Shown here one piece after another: positions 45,241-53,405 of a DNA stretch of 64,000 nucleotides; the first letter of the stretch is position 1, and every line of letters begins with the position of its first letter. The notes beneath the pieces are model-generated. The model was given only the letters and a program-made list of their open reading frames with translations. It was not told the DNA's origin and did not search any database. The translations under genes were made by a program, and so were the position numbers. Source of the DNA: Vibrio tasmaniensis (lineage in GTDB: Bacteria; Pseudomonadota; Gammaproteobacteria; Enterobacterales; Vibrionaceae). The DNA lies in NCBI RefSeq assembly GCF_024347635.1, contig NZ_AP025511.1:1116001-1180000 (forward strand), given 5' to 3'.

Positions 45241-45742
45241 GAGATGCCTTTTGTTGGTGACTACTTTTAACAGACTGCAAGTGACAAACGTTTATATCGC
45301 CAGTGTGATTAATGCAACGAGGCATAAAAACATCAAAGATGAATATATCAATGATTAAATAGTTTAACGGCTACGAACAGAGATTCTTGAGTGAAATATT
45401 AACACTCTTCAATATGGTGAAAATTAACCCATGGCTAATCACGGTTTTTCTAGAAATCGTATGGTTTTACACGGAGGTAGCGTTAACTCGGTCACTAAAT
45501 TGCTATGTCGTTAAGTGACTGCATAGTTAAGTAACTGCGTCGTTAAGTAAGCATGTCTTCAAGCGACTGTATCTTCGGGCGATTACGTCTTCAAGTTACA
45601 ATCGCGTTAAACACCTGAGCTATTAAGTGCCTAGCTTGTTGAGCAATAAGATGCTTAAGTACCATGAATTCCAACCATAACCTTTAGCAAGCTCCGTATG
45701 CATGCACAGTATATTCTAACAGTGTCATTAAGCGAAGCTGAA
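45241..45742. other. Long intergenic region with degenerate 16-bp repeat array
   Basis: About 500 bp with no credible reading frame. It holds the promoter side of the EAL gene and the 3' side of sseA. The middle is a degenerate tandem array at 45508-45603, and no hairpin terminator is clear next to sseA. Confidence 0.5.
45508..45603. repeat. Degenerate 16-bp tandem repeat, six copies
   Basis: Units such as TCGTTAAGTGACTGCA, TAGTTAAGTAACTGCG and TCTTCAAGCGACTGTA follow each other with exact 16-bp period but 4-8 differences. The first three copies (GTTAAG type) and last three (CTTCAAG type) form two subfamilies. Confidence 0.75.
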
Positions 45743-46591
45743 TTACATTTTAGTTACGGCAATAGGTAGCTTCTCATTCGCGCCCCATTCAGTCCATGAA
45801 CCATCGTAAACACCCATATCGCCTGAATAACCGGCTAGTTTAGCGGCTAATAAGATGATGCAAGCCGTTACCCCAGAACCACAACTAAAGAACATAGGCT
45901 GAGAAGGGGTTAGGTCTAAGGTTGAAAATATTTCAGCTAATTCATTTTGAGCTCTCAATTTGCCATCATTTAATACTTGAGCGAACGGTAAGCAAATTGA
46001 GTTCGGGATGTGACCGCTACGCAGGCCTTCGCGTGGCTCAGGAACCTTAGAATCGAAGCGAGCTTGTGAACGCGCATCTACAATGTTTGCGCTCTTGCTG
46101 GTTGAGTAACTTTCAATCTGCTGAGCGTTTACAAAATAGTTGCCTTGAATACTCCCTTCAAAATTGCCGGTTTGCACTGTTGTTTTGAAGTCGGTATCTG
46201 TTGCGTAGCCGGCATCTATCCATGCAGGTAAACCACCATCTAAGATATAAACGTTGTTATGTCCCATTGCCATAAACATCCACCATGCGCGAGGTGAGGC
46301 AAAAGTTCCTGAGTTATCGTAAACCACTATCGTACTGTCTTGATTGATACCGATTTCGCGAGCACGAGTGTTGAAGTGTTTTTCGGTCGGGAACATGTGA
46401 GGGAGCAGAGTGTGCTTGTTACAAAAGTCTTTGTCGTAGTCGAAACGAATAGCTCCTGGAATCATCTGTCCTTTGATCTTTTCTGATTCACTTGGGATCT
46501 GAAATTCGATGCTAGCGTCGAGGATTACAATGTTATTTTCTTCTAGCAAACGTTGTTGAAGTTGTTCCGGTGAAATGAGTGGCTGATTCAT
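45743..46591 (-). CDS. sseA: 3-mercaptopyruvate/thiosulfate sulfurtransferase
   Basis: 282 residues from the ATG at 46591; an ATG at 46606 would add five residues. Two rhodanese domains are present, the N-terminal one inactive (~10-125) and the C-terminal one catalytic (~155-275). The active-site loop is 'CGSGVTA' with Cys237, the signature of mercaptopyruvate-preferring SseA, and at the expected position (E. coli Cys238). It transfers sulfur from 3-mercaptopyruvate to cyanide or a thiol acceptor and can release H2S. Gene 46627-46941 lies 35 bp upstream on the same strand and may be co-transcribed. Confidence 0.93.
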   Translation of the reverse strand: MNQPLISPEQLQQRLLEENNIVILDASIEFQIPSESEKIKGQMIPGAIRFDYDKDFCNKHTLLPHMFPTEKHFNTRAREIGINQDSTIVVYDNSGTFASPRAWWMFMAMGHNNVYILDGGLPAWIDAGYATDTDFKTTVQTGNFEGSIQGNYFVNAQQIESYSTSKSANIVDARSQARFDSKVPEPREGLRSGHIPNSICLPFAQVLNDGKLRAQNELAEIFSTLDLTPSQPMFFSCGSGVTACIILLAAKLAGYSGDMGVYDGSWTEWGANEKLPIAVTKM

Positions 46592-46626
46592 TCTTATTAT
46601 GTCCATTCTTGTTGTTATATCGACGA

Positions 46627-46941
46627 CTAAGGCGCTGTTCTACAGTGGATGAACTGATAGCTGCTTTGTCCGGTTATTTGATTGTTTAATGTATCAAGCG
46701 CGACCACAGAATCAAGAGGGCAGTCTGTTGTTGGTGGAATGGAAACGCGAAATATTTTGTTGTCTTGAGTTTCAACCGTGAGGTAGCGCCTATGTCCGTC
46801 TAGGGATTGAGTGAGCGTATTGGAGATGACTGTGGCTTCAATGCGTTCTCCGGTAGAAGATGTCATCGGGAAATAGGTGAGAAATAAAAGTAGCCCAATA
46901 CCAATCGACAATATAACGAATCCTATTTTCAACTGTTTCAT
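46627..46941 (-). CDS. Small membrane-anchored hypothetical protein
   Basis: 104 residues. The first ~28 form a signal-anchor (QLKIGFVILSIGIGLLLFLTYF), then a ~70-residue beta-rich periplasmic domain with two Cys (TDCPLD and FIHCRTAP) that could pair. I do not recognise the family. It precedes sseA by ~35 bp on the same strand and its own upstream region is short. Confidence 0.6.
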   Translation of the reverse strand: MKQLKIGFVILSIGIGLLLFLTYFPMTSSTGERIEATVISNTLTQSLDGHRRYLTVETQDNKIFRVSIPPTTDCPLDSVVALDTLNNQITGQSSYQFIHCRTAP

Positions 46942-47035
46942 AAAGTAAGCCTTTGAAAGTCATCTTTAAAAGATAAGACAGGCTTTCGATAAAGTGAACA
47001 TAACCAGTACTGAAAATTGAAATAGCGCCCAAATA

Positions 47036-47063
47036 AAAAGGTGAGCCTCATTGCTCACCTTTA
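47036..47063 (-). terminator. Terminator of the LruC/lipoprotein operon
   Basis: AAAGGTGAGC/GCTCACCTTT, a 10-bp stem with 6-nt loop. On the minus strand it is followed by TTTATTT. It lies about 155 bp past the lipoprotein stop and before the small membrane-protein gene. Confidence 0.75.
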
Positions 47064-47073
47064 TGTTTTGTTA

Positions 47074-47132
47074 TTTGACTTTTGACTTTTGACTTTTGAC
47101 TTTTGACTTTTGACTTTTGACTTTTGACTTTT
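47074..47132. repeat. 7-bp tandem repeat (TTTTGAC), eight copies
   Basis: GAC occurs eight times at exact 7-bp spacing from 47077 to 47128, separated by TTTT. It lies between the terminator and the 3' end of the lipoprotein gene, downstream in transcription, so it is in a 3' untranslated region. Confidence 0.9.
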
Positions 47133-47216
47133 AGCTTTTGTCTTGGAGACCGCTGCCTAACTTCACTGAATTTAGCCATTGGCTAAGTTAACTCAGCGCG
47201 TTTTATTCCTTTCTTT

Positions 47217-48065
47217 TTACCAAGTGATTTGTGAGCCGTTACTTGCAACGACTTGTTGCAGCGGTGCTTGACCGTCATAAAACCAGATTTCAATCAACAG
47301 AGTATCTTCGCTTAAAGGCGCCGCAAAGTTGGAGGTGAATGTTCCGTTATCTAAAGGGCCGCCAATGACCTTACTTGAATAATCCGGCTTGTAGGTTGAA
47401 TCTGCTCTTGTGGTAAATCGGCTATATACAGATACAAACGAACGATCGGTTGAGATGTTACTGATATCAATATTGAGGTCGAATTGATCTACAGAGTTGT
47501 AATCGAAACCATCAGGGATTACGAGCTCATCCATTTTGTACGCTTGCGGGCCGTTGGAGGCCACCGCGGTAACTGGTGTCGGTTCTGGGTTTATTGCGAC
47601 ATTGACTGGTGTTGAGGCCACTGATGGTGATGTAACTGGCGCTGATATCACAGGTGCTGACGCTGCTGGTGTTTGTGTCACTGGCGCTGACGTCGCTGGT
47701 GTTGACGTCGCTGGTGTTGACGTCGCTGGTGTTGACGTCGCTGGTGTTGACGTCGCTGGTGTTGACGTCGCTGGTGTTGACGTCACTGGTGTTGACGTCA
47801 CTGGTGTTGACGTCACTGGTGATGTCACCGCAGGTGTTGAAGGCGCTGGGCTTGACGTTGATGAGCCACCATCGCCGCCTCCGCCCCCACAACCTAACAA
47901 CACTAGTGGTGCAATGAGTAATGTAATACGTATGGATTTCGACAACCCCCAACATTGCGACTGCGCCGTACTCTTTTTATGTGCAGTATTGGACTGGTTA
48001 GGTAACAAAGCACTGTTCGAATTTTTGTGACCGTTTGTTACTGTCTGTTTAATTGGCATATTCAT
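47217..48065 (-). CDS. Thr/Pro-repeat surface lipoprotein
   Basis: 282 residues from the ATG at 48065 (AGGAG seven bases upstream). A polar stretch of ~40 residues precedes the hydrophobic signal core (ITLLIAPLVLLGC), an unusually long n-region. The lipidated Cys is followed by Gly/Ser, then 'TSTPA/TSTPV' pentapeptides repeated about 14 times (~75-150) as an extended spacer. The C-terminal ~115 residues form a predicted beta domain. The repeats are encoded by a 15-bp minisatellite, so spacer length may vary between strains. It starts 11 nt downstream of the LruC-domain gene, and the two are surely co-expressed. Confidence 0.75.
   Translation of the reverse strand: MNMPIKQTVTNGHKNSNSALLPNQSNTAHKKSTAQSQCWGLSKSIRITLLIAPLVLLGCGGGGGDGGSSTSSPAPSTPAVTSPVTSTPVTSTPVTSTPATSTPATSTPATSTPATSTPATSTPATSAPVTQTPAASAPVISAPVTSPSVASTPVNVAINPEPTPVTAVASNGPQAYKMDELVIPDGFDYNSVDQFDLNIDISNISTDRSFVSVYSRFTTRADSTYKPDYSSKVIGGPLDNGTFTSNFAAPLSEDTLLIEIWFYDGQAPLQQVVASNGSQITW
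47686..47820. repeat. 15-bp in-frame minisatellite in the lipoprotein gene
   Basis: GTTGACGTCGCTGGT repeats with 15-bp period: eight copies from 47701 to 47820, plus one diverged copy before (GCTGACGTCGCTGGT). The last three copies have A instead of G (GTCACT). Because 15 is divisible by 3, slippage changes protein length by five residues without frameshift. Confidence 0.92.
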
Positions 48066-48075
48066 GATCATTCTC

Positions 48076-50211
48076 CTAAGGCAAGTAACATTGGTCAGCG
48101 GCAGGTGTTTGGAACCAATCTGTTGATTGAGTACCACCGGATTCAGCAAAGTTCGCAAAGTTTGGATAGGCTGTGACAATATCTACATATTCCAGTGGCC
48201 ATTCCCATTCCGTGTCTGAAGTAATCAGTAGCGCCCAAGGGTGATTGTCTGCGGTTTTAAAATACTTGCCCGCTGCGGGGTCACTGTCGTCAACACCTAG
48301 CCCCGTATTGAATAGATTTACTGTATCAAATGCTTCAGTTGGAGCTTGGTCTGGCAAGTGAACCTCCCAGCTACGTCCAGGATGGAGAGGCAGGTTTTCA
48401 CCGTGATAATACCCAGGTGTTGCAAAGATGAATGGGTCGTAAGGCATGTCTATCCAACTGTCTGTACTCACACCGTCTCCTGCTAAGGTAATACCGATTT
48501 GGAATGAGAACTGCTCATCTTCTTTACATCCATTACTGGTGCGGTAGAAGGTACAGCCAGTGCTGATTTTTTCTGTCAGGTCATTGGCGATAACAAATAT
48601 TGCTTCGCTGCGCCCATCTTCTAGGTCGAGGTCAGTGAATGCACCATTGTGCTTCATGTAGGAGTTACCACTACTCACTAAGCTCGGGTCTAAGTTAGGA
48701 AGTCGAACAGCAAAACCATTTCTGTACGATGCCCCGACAGCAGCTAACCGTCCGTCGATAGTGGATTTAACGACTTTTCCATCTTTAAGGATCTCGGTAA
48801 TACGATACATAAGAACAGCATCGTTCATGTCGTAATCTGCTTTATATGGCCAGTTGTCTTCATACGCCAAAGTTGCGTAGCCTGAAGCACTTGGGAAGTA
48901 ACGAGCTGTGGCACCATCGTTAAGCACATCAACTTGAATATCAACTACCTCACCAGATGTCGAACCACCAAAGTAGCTCAGGTTGGTTTGTTGGCTGAAT
49001 CTAAAGCGAGCCCAAGTAGTCCCCGTTAGTGCGTTGATATCGACATTTAGGAACAGATCGTTTTCACCAGCATCCAATTGGTAGTCGGTAAATACTTGTT
49101 CGTTAGCACCATCGAAGCTGCCATCTTGGTTCCAATCGATCCAAGCTGATAGGTACCCAGAGGTCGAAGCTTCTACGATAATTTTTGAATCAAGCCCGGC
49201 TTCAAGGGCGGTGACAAAACCGATACCACCGTTGGCCCATTCATCGTCAATGCCAACACTTTCATCTGATTGTGGAGTTACGTAGCCATCAAGATCGGCG
49301 TCAGGTGCATCTGTGCCTAGCCATGTGATGCCATCAAGTTCATGTCGAGGACCATTGCTTGCGAGTAGGGTTAGGTAACTGTCTGGCGCGTCACCAAAGT
49401 CGATGTTTGAATCTTCATCAACAACCGGTGCATTGGCACAACGAGCGCCATCGTTTTGTCCCGAAGAAGGCCCATTCGATACAAATTCAACGGCTGGAAC
49501 AATACCTGCGGCGATATTGGTCGCGTTGTCGGGAGATAGGTTGATTCGGTAGATTTTCCCGTCTTGATTTCGAGATACGTAGTAATAGCCGTTTACATCA
49601 AAATAACCCGCTCCGAATGTGCCTAACTCACCAGTATCACCGATGTAGGTTTCGGCACCCGTTGTCGGGTTGAAGCTGTATAAGCCTCCGGAGTCATTAT
49701 CGATGCCATATAAAGAGCCATCACTTGGGTGAAAAGCAAAATCGGTCAGTTTTACGGTTGCGGGGCTACCTGCGATTTTGTTGACCGTAACGGTTGCATT
49801 AGGATCTGAATCGAGAGGGGATAGATCAACAGTGAACAGCCCCTTACCGGTGCGGTAGAGGTAGTAAACGTGGTCGTAGACATCGCCTACATAGAAGGTA
49901 TGGTCGGTTGGTAATCCACTGGTATTGATGACTTCAGCTTGGAAATCCTGTCCAAGTCGCACCAAGCGTTTGTTTGTTGTGTCGTAACCGTAGATATATC
50001 TGTCTTGAAAGTCGAAACCAACACCATTGATATTGGCATTCATACCAGTATCGTCTTCTAGAAGGGTTGTTGAACCTGTTACTAGGTTGACACCCCAAAC
50101 CTCAACGGGTTTTGATTGAAAGAGGTAAGCCTGGCTTGGACAGGTATCGAATGGCGCGGAGTTGGCGACAAAAGACGCACTTAATAGCAAACTTAACGTT
50201 GTAATTCTCAT
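48076..50211 (-). CDS. LruC-domain exported protein
   Basis: 711 residues with a signal peptide (MRITTLSLLLSASFVANSA). Residues ~25-265 look like a beta-propeller-type region ('GDVYDHVYYLYRTGKGLFTVDL', 'DGSLYGIDNDSGGLYSFNP'). A central GEVED-like domain (~340-430, 'WIDWNQDGSFDG' and 'ARFRFSQ') follows. The C-terminus (~440-700) is the LruC domain, with 'FEDNWPYKADYDMNDAVLMYR'-type Asp-rich motif likely binding Ca2+. Such proteins are surface or secreted, with no known activity. It is followed by a lipoprotein with a Thr/Pro stalk 11 nt downstream, together suggesting a surface complex. Confidence 0.75.
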   Translation of the reverse strand: MRITTLSLLLSASFVANSAPFDTCPSQAYLFQSKPVEVWGVNLVTGSTTLLEDDTGMNANINGVGFDFQDRYIYGYDTTNKRLVRLGQDFQAEVINTSGLPTDHTFYVGDVYDHVYYLYRTGKGLFTVDLSPLDSDPNATVTVNKIAGSPATVKLTDFAFHPSDGSLYGIDNDSGGLYSFNPTTGAETYIGDTGELGTFGAGYFDVNGYYYVSRNQDGKIYRINLSPDNATNIAAGIVPAVEFVSNGPSSGQNDGARCANAPVVDEDSNIDFGDAPDSYLTLLASNGPRHELDGITWLGTDAPDADLDGYVTPQSDESVGIDDEWANGGIGFVTALEAGLDSKIIVEASTSGYLSAWIDWNQDGSFDGANEQVFTDYQLDAGENDLFLNVDINALTGTTWARFRFSQQTNLSYFGGSTSGEVVDIQVDVLNDGATARYFPSASGYATLAYEDNWPYKADYDMNDAVLMYRITEILKDGKVVKSTIDGRLAAVGASYRNGFAVRLPNLDPSLVSSGNSYMKHNGAFTDLDLEDGRSEAIFVIANDLTEKISTGCTFYRTSNGCKEDEQFSFQIGITLAGDGVSTDSWIDMPYDPFIFATPGYYHGENLPLHPGRSWEVHLPDQAPTEAFDTVNLFNTGLGVDDSDPAAGKYFKTADNHPWALLITSDTEWEWPLEYVDIVTAYPNFANFAESGGTQSTDWFQTPAADQCYLP

Positions 50212-50406
50212 ATCTACATCCTTGTCATAGAAGGTTTAGATACAGTTACAAGTTATGTGCCAATTTTAAGTTATTGATTTTTATCTATTATATTTCGGTT
50301 TGGTGAGGTGTTCATTATATTCTCAAAATGAGAACTCAAATGAAACTAATCTTTCATAGAGTATTTCAAATTGATAAATCGATGTGAGAAGCTGATGTAG
50401 AGCTCT

Positions 50407-50436
50407 AAAAAAGCCCTGACTTTAGTCAAGGCTTAG
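50407..50436 (-). terminator. Terminator of the moeA-moeB operon
   Basis: On the minus strand, AAGCCTTGAC/GTCAGGGCTT with TAAA loop (one G-U wobble) is followed by TTTTTT. It is about 40 bp past the moeB stop. Confidence 0.8.
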
Positions 50437-50472
50437 GCTTAAGTTTTCGGTGGGAGGGGATTACGACTGTGT

Positions 50473-51222
50473 CTATCCACACACCGAACAATTAGGCATC
50501 TTCATTAAGTTCATCTCACGCCAGTTATGCGACATGGCATCGAGAATCAAAAGCTTGCCTTGCTTTGGTTGCCCAAAATTGGCAATAACCTTGATAGCTT
50601 CCAAAGCCTGAGCGGCACCTATCATTCCGACAACTGGCGCCATAACGCCAGCTTCAACACAGCTTAGTGCAGCGTTGCCAAATAGGGCGCTCAAACACTG
50701 GTAACACGGTGCATCTGCGTCTTGATACGTGAACACACTAATCTGACCTTCCATTCTAATCGCAGCACCAGAAACAAGTGGTGTTTTTGACGTGTAGCAC
50801 AAGCGATTGAGTTGATTGCGCGTTTCTACGTTGTCACTGGCATCAAGAACAAGGGAGTGAGTTTCAATCAACTTTCCTAGTGCTTGGTCATCAAGCCTGT
50901 GGTCGACAGTTTCAATTGTCAGATGAGGGTTCAATACCTGCAGCGACTCAGCGGCAGAATCGACTTTCTTCTTGCCAATATCAGCATCAGTGTGAAGGAC
51001 TTGTCGTTGCAGGTTTGAAAGCTCGACAATATCATCATCGATGAGCGTGAGCTTACCAATGCCCGCAGTTGCAAGGTATTGAGCAGAAGCACAACCTAAG
51101 CCTCCAGCCCCTAATACTAAGATTGAGCTCTGCTTTAGCGCTTCTTGGCCTTCAAAATCAAACTGCTTAAGAATGATTTGACGGTTGTAGCGAAGCATCT
51201 CTGCGTCAGACAGTATTTCCAT
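50473..51222 (-). CDS. moeB: Molybdopterin-synthase adenylyltransferase
   Basis: 249 residues of the ThiF/MoeB/E1-like family. The nucleotide-binding motif is 'VLGAGGLGCASAQYLATAG' (~32-50), with 'DDDIVELSNLQRQ' following. The zinc site is two CxxC pairs: 'CYQC' (~173-176) and 'CSVC' at the C-terminus. MoeB adenylates the C-terminal glycine of MoaD so that sulfur can be loaded for molybdopterin synthesis. The gene lies 12 bp downstream of moeA in the same operon, as in E. coli. Confidence 0.95.
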   Translation of the reverse strand: MEILSDAEMLRYNRQIILKQFDFEGQEALKQSSILVLGAGGLGCASAQYLATAGIGKLTLIDDDIVELSNLQRQVLHTDADIGKKKVDSAAESLQVLNPHLTIETVDHRLDDQALGKLIETHSLVLDASDNVETRNQLNRLCYTSKTPLVSGAAIRMEGQISVFTYQDADAPCYQCLSALFGNAALSCVEAGVMAPVVGMIGAAQALEAIKVIANFGQPKQGKLLILDAMSHNWREMNLMKMPNCSVCG

Positions 51223-51234
51223 CAGTAAGCCTCG

Positions 51235-52470
51235 TTAGTAAAGCGTCGAGTTAAACAGCTGAATTTGAACCGTTTCACCGACTTCAACACGACCGCGTTC
51301 GCGCTCTAGTACCACAAAGCAGTTTGCTAAACTCATTGAACGGAAAGCGCCAGAGCTTTGGTTACCTGTTGTTTCTACCACAAACTGACCGTTTTCAATC
51401 GAGTAGATACCACGCTGGTAATCAGTACGACCTGGGCCTTTTTTGAATGCAGATTTGGTGATAGCGGGAATAGATTCCGGAGCTGTCCACGCTGTATGAC
51501 CCGCAAGTTTAGCCAACATAGGTTGAACCAACACGTACATGGTCATCATCGCCGACACTGGGTTGCCCGGTAGACCGCAGAACCATGCGTTATCTAATTC
51601 ACCGAATGCGAACGGTTTACCGGGTTTGATAGCTAGCTTCCAAAAACCGATTTGCCCCAGTTCTTCCAAAATGTCTTTGGTGTAATCCGCCTCACCAACA
51701 CTCACGCCACCAGAAGTCACAACCACGTCTGAGATTTGCTGTGCTTTTTCGAAAGTTTCTTTAAGCGTTGCAGGACAATCTGGGATGATACCCAAGTCGA
51801 TAGCTTCACAACCAAAGGCTTCGATTAATGGTTTAATACCGTAACGGTTACTGTCGTAGATCTGACCGTCTTCAAGAGGTTGGCCTAATGGTTTTAGTTC
51901 ATCGCCAGTAGAGAAGAAAGCGACTTTAGGCTTATGTAACACTGTCACGTGGCTCACACCCAATGAAGCAATCATTGGAATGTCACGAGGTGTTAAACGC
52001 TCACCGCGGCTAAGAACGATATCGCCTTGTTTGATGTCGTCACCAGTAGGGCGAATGTTATTGTTCAGCTTGATGTTGTCTTGTTGAATCTCAATACCAG
52101 CCTCAGTTTCGGCTGTGTTTTCTTGCATGATGACAGCGTCACAACCTTCCGGGATTTTTGCGCCAGTCATAATGCGAATACAGGTATTGCTTGGCCATTC
52201 ACCTTCGAACGGTTGGCCTGCAAAAGATTTGCCTGCTAATGGTAGCACTTTACCGTTTTCTAGATCTACTAAGCGCAGTGCATAGCCATCCATTGCTGAG
52301 TTATCAAAAGGAGGTACGAAAATAGGGGAAAGAATATCTTCAGCAAGGACATAACCTAATGCTTCAGCAAGAGGTAGAGATAAAGTCGTTTGGATTTGTT
52401 TGATTGGTGATAGCAGCTTATCTAGTGCTTCTTCAATTGGCATCAAGCTCGGAGCGTCGCAACAGCCCAT
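51235..52470 (-). CDS. moeA: Molybdopterin molybdenumtransferase
   Basis: 411 residues, the length of E. coli MoeA. Motifs seen: 'PPFDNSAMDGYAL' (~56-68), 'IMTGAKIPEG', 'FFSTGDEL', 'VVTSGGVSVGEADY' and 'FCGLPGNPVSAMM'. MoeA inserts molybdate into adenylated molybdopterin made by MogA to give active Moco. It is the first gene of a two-gene operon with moeB, divergent from folE across 216 bp. No molybdenum-cofactor riboswitch structure could be recognised in that spacer. Confidence 0.95.
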   Translation of the reverse strand: MGCCDAPSLMPIEEALDKLLSPIKQIQTTLSLPLAEALGYVLAEDILSPIFVPPFDNSAMDGYALRLVDLENGKVLPLAGKSFAGQPFEGEWPSNTCIRIMTGAKIPEGCDAVIMQENTAETEAGIEIQQDNIKLNNNIRPTGDDIKQGDIVLSRGERLTPRDIPMIASLGVSHVTVLHKPKVAFFSTGDELKPLGQPLEDGQIYDSNRYGIKPLIEAFGCEAIDLGIIPDCPATLKETFEKAQQISDVVVTSGGVSVGEADYTKDILEELGQIGFWKLAIKPGKPFAFGELDNAWFCGLPGNPVSAMMTMYVLVQPMLAKLAGHTAWTAPESIPAITKSAFKKGPGRTDYQRGIYSIENGQFVVETTGNQSSGAFRSMSLANCFVVLERERGRVEVGETVQIQLFNSTLY

Positions 52471-52686
52471 AATTGAAATCCTTTGGTCGTTATTATTTTG
52501 ATTTAGTGGTTGGCAATGGTGGTTTAATAATTATCAAATCACGGTTGTTCGCCAACGAAATTGCAGCCACTTTAGCATAGTTTAAGCCCCGTAAATAATG
52601 ACCTCCCTTAAAATATGGGTGTATTTATTCAAAATTCCGAGTATCCTTGTTTGCCATCCAGAAGGGGCAATAAAAGAGGAAGTTCA

Positions 52687-53340
52687 ATGTCAGGTCTTAG
52701 CGAATCAGCGAAGTTGGTTAAAGATGCGCTAGCAAGCCGCGGATTAGAGACACCAATGCGTCCTAACCAGGTTAGCCGAGAAGAGAAAAAGGAACGAATC
52801 GAACACCATATGCGTGAGATTCTCACTCTCCTTGAACTTGATCTTGCAGATGACAGTCTGGAAGAAACACCACAACGTATTGCGAAAATGTATGTGGATG
52901 AGATTTTTTCTGGTTTGGATTACGCCAATTTCCCTAAAATCACCGTGATCGAAAACAAGATGGGTGTTCGTGAGATGGTACGAGTAAAAGACATTACCGT
53001 AACCAGCACATGTGAGCATCACTTAGTCACCATTGATGGTAAAACTGCAGTAGCTTACATTCCGCAAGGTAAGATCATTGGTCTTTCGAAGATCAACCGA
53101 ATCGTTCGTTTCTTTGCTCAGCGTCCACAAGTTCAAGAGCGTATGACGCAGCAAATCCTTGTAGCATTACAAACGCTACTAGAAACGGATGATGTTGCTG
53201 TCACCATGGATGCGGTTCATTACTGCGTGAAATCTCGTGGTGTAATGGACGCAACCAGCGAAACGACAACAACAGCTCTGGGTGGTATTTTTAGATCAAA
53301 CCCAGCAACGCGCCATGAGTTCTTACACGGCCTGCGTTAG
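52687..53340 (+). CDS. folE: GTP cyclohydrolase I
   Basis: 217 residues from the ATG at 52687 (GAGGA upstream); a frame starting at 52615 would add a non-conserved leader. Zinc ligands are in 'TSTCEHHLVTIDG' (Cys and His) and the later 'HYCVKSRG'. The catalytic region also shows 'GLSKINRIVRFFAQRPQVQERMT'. The enzyme converts GTP to dihydroneopterin triphosphate, the first step of folate and tetrahydrobiopterin synthesis, as a decamer. The gene is monocistronic, with its own terminator. Confidence 0.96.
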   Translation: MSGLSESAKLVKDALASRGLETPMRPNQVSREEKKERIEHHMREILTLLELDLADDSLEETPQRIAKMYVDEIFSGLDYANFPKITVIENKMGVREMVRVKDITVTSTCEHHLVTIDGKTAVAYIPQGKIIGLSKINRIVRFFAQRPQVQERMTQQILVALQTLLETDDVAVTMDAVHYCVKSRGVMDATSETTTTALGGIFRSNPATRHEFLHGLR

Positions 53341-53360
53341 AACTAAACCGATTAAGATCA

Positions 53361-53387
53361 AAAAACGGAGCATTATGCTCCGTTTTT
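53361..53387. terminator. Bidirectional terminator between folE and the C69 dipeptidase gene
   Basis: AAAAACGGAGCA/TGCTCCGTTTTT, a 12-bp perfect stem with TTA loop, ending in T-run on both strands. It separates two convergent genes. Confidence 0.92.
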
Positions 53388-53405
53388 ATTGGTTGCTTCA
53401 TAAGC

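Noticed and set aside
47536..48030. Open frames on the plus strand over the minisatellite (also 47654-47917, repeated VLTSL)
   Set aside because: They are mirror frames of the repetitive lipoprotein gene; repeats keep all frames open. No ribosome site or family.
52471..52686. Molybdenum-cofactor riboswitch upstream of moeA
   Set aside because: The spacer is short and no matching conserved structure could be recognised by eye.
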